NCBI GenBank assembly: GCA_019359675.1
Contig: JAHHGX010000074.1
Span: 1-64,000, forward strand
Origin: Calothrix sp. FI2-JRJ7
GTDB lineage: Bacteria > Cyanobacteriota > Cyanobacteriia > Cyanobacteriales > Nostocaceae
Direction: 5' to 3'
Length of the DNA stretch: 64,000 nucleotides
Part shown: piece by piece, positions 63,144 to 64,000 of the stretch
Layout: every line of letters starts with the position of its first letter
Position numbering within the stretch: the stretch's first letter is position 1
Made by a program: the position numbers and the translations under genes
The notes under the pieces: model-generated
Told to the model about the DNA's origin: nothing
Databases searched by the model: none
The model's input: only the letters and a program-made list of their open reading frames with translations

Positions 63144-63986
63144 CTAAATTACGTCAGCAAATGTCTTTTCCATTCGGCGGAAGTACCAAATTCCGCTTAC
63201 TAATAAAAGCACAACTAATCCTACAGATAGCATGAATCCAGACCAATAAAGTCTTGACTCTCCGCCTAAAATAGCCCAACGAAAGCCGTCAATTACACCA
63301 ACCATTGGATTTAATGAATAAAGCAACCGCCATTGTTCGGGTACAATATTACTACTAAATCCAACGGGCGATATATATAAGCCAAACTGGACAACAAACG
63401 GCACAATATAGCGAAAGTCTCGATATTCCACATTTAAGGCTGCCATCCATAATCCAACTCCAATAGAAGCGGCGAAGGCTATGCTAATAAATAATGGTAG
63501 CGTTAATATACGCCAACTCGGAACGTAGTTATACCAAGCCATTAGCCCTAACATAATCATGCCAGAAATCATAAAGTCTACGAAACTAACAATTACTGCA
63601 CTAGTAGGCACAATCAAACGCGGAAAGTAAACTTTAGAAATTAAATTGGCGTTGCTAATTAGACTAGTGCTGCACTCACTTAGTGCAGTCGAGAAAAACT
63701 GCCAAGGTAACATGCCAGCAAACACCAAAATAGGATACGGTACTCCTTCGGAAGGTAATTTTGCCAAATTTCCAAACACTACTGTGAACACCACCATTGT
63801 TAAAAATGGTCTGATTAGTGCCCAAGCCATGCCAATTGCTGTTTGTTTATAGCGTACCAAAATGTCACGCCATGCCAGAAAATAGAACAGTTCGCGATAG
63901 CGCCATAGGTCTTTCCAATATTGCTGTTCAGTGCGTCCTGCTTCAATTACTAATTTCTGCTTGGGAAGTATCTTGTCGCTGTTCAT
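63144..63986 (-). CDS. wzm: Wzm-like ABC-2 polysaccharide exporter permease
   Basis: This 280-residue polytopic protein has about six membrane helices, with RYRELFYFLAWRDILVRYKQ at the N-terminus and the ABC-2 helix stretch IGMAWALIRPFLTMVVFTVVFG, then a C-terminal ISPVGFSSNIVPEQWRLLYS. This pattern matches Wzm/RfbA-type glycan exporters. It is the permease partner of the Wzt-like ATPase at 57790-59088. The two are separated by three cell-surface-type genes. The product would be a chain assembled in the cytoplasm. Confidence 0.92.
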   Translation of the reverse strand: MNSDKILPKQKLVIEAGRTEQQYWKDLWRYRELFYFLAWRDILVRYKQTAIGMAWALIRPFLTMVVFTVVFGNLAKLPSEGVPYPILVFAGMLPWQFFSTALSECSTSLISNANLISKVYFPRLIVPTSAVIVSFVDFMISGMIMLGLMAWYNYVPSWRILTLPLFISIAFAASIGVGLWMAALNVEYRDFRYIVPFVVQFGLYISPVGFSSNIVPEQWRLLYSLNPMVGVIDGFRWAILGGESRLYWSGFMLSVGLVVLLLVSGIWYFRRMEKTFADVI

Positions 63987-64000
63987 AGATTCGTGCTTAA

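Overview
The window comes from a cyanobacterium, most probably a filamentous, heterocyst-forming one (Nostocales; inference). Support: a cyanobacterial ClpC, a heptanucleotide tandem array of the STRR type at the left edge, cyanobacterial families (DUF3288-like, UPF0016/GDT1 pair, Uma2, DUF3598-like relic), and many short palindromic repeats between genes. The hexamer GGCGCC is very dense (21 sites counted by eye in the first 9.5 kb), while the usual cyanobacterial HIP1 octamer GCGATCGC was seen only twice (58861, 59569). No tRNA, rRNA, CRISPR array or transposase was recognised.

Region 1 (1-11 kb) is mostly housekeeping: an MCE/MlaD lipid-transport protein, a CadD-like transporter, clpC with a clear terminator, a tandem duplication of a Uma2 nuclease gene, murF, and an intact TerB-like gene beside a broken copy. 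Region 2 (11-23 kb) is mixed: two GNAT/toxin-antitoxin neighbourhoods (MazF-type at 12.0-12.6 kb, HigBA-type at 21.7-22.4 kb), the urease accessory genes ureEFG, an acetamidase/formamidase, a TauE/SafE exporter, a BMP-family lipoprotein, a cytochrome P450 and a pair of GDT1-family transporters. Several genes at 10.3-16.4 kb are eroded by single in-frame stops or frameshifts.

Region 3 (23-36 kb, minus strand) has a Wzc-like polysaccharide co-polymerase/tyrosine kinase, a GNAT, and then a compact type IV secretion-like operon. Its order, read 5' to 3', is VirB2-like, VirB3-like, VirB4 ATPase, VirB5/TrbJ-like, VirB6/TrbL-like, two paralogous single-TM proteins in the VirB8-VirB9 position, and VirB10-like. 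No relaxase, VirD4 or VirB11 is present in the window.

Region 4 (36-64 kb, almost all minus strand) is a large exopolysaccharide/O-antigen locus. It encodes a WcaF-type acetyltransferase, a YdcF protein, a 2OG-Fe(II) oxygenase, about ten glycosyltransferases, three methyltransferases, a Wzy-like polymerase, RfbA, a DegT aminotransferase, an aldo/keto reductase, a TauD-like dioxygenase, a NeuD/PglD-like acyltransferase and a Wzm/Wzt ABC exporter. Three unusual proteins (DUF1566, a predicted Tat-exported propeller-like protein, and a DUF4082-Ig-DUF6605 protein) lie between Wzt and Wzm. Together these genes would make activated and modified sugars, assemble a decorated glycan and export it. GGCGCC is scarce across 41.6-55.1 kb, which suggests that this part was acquired separately.
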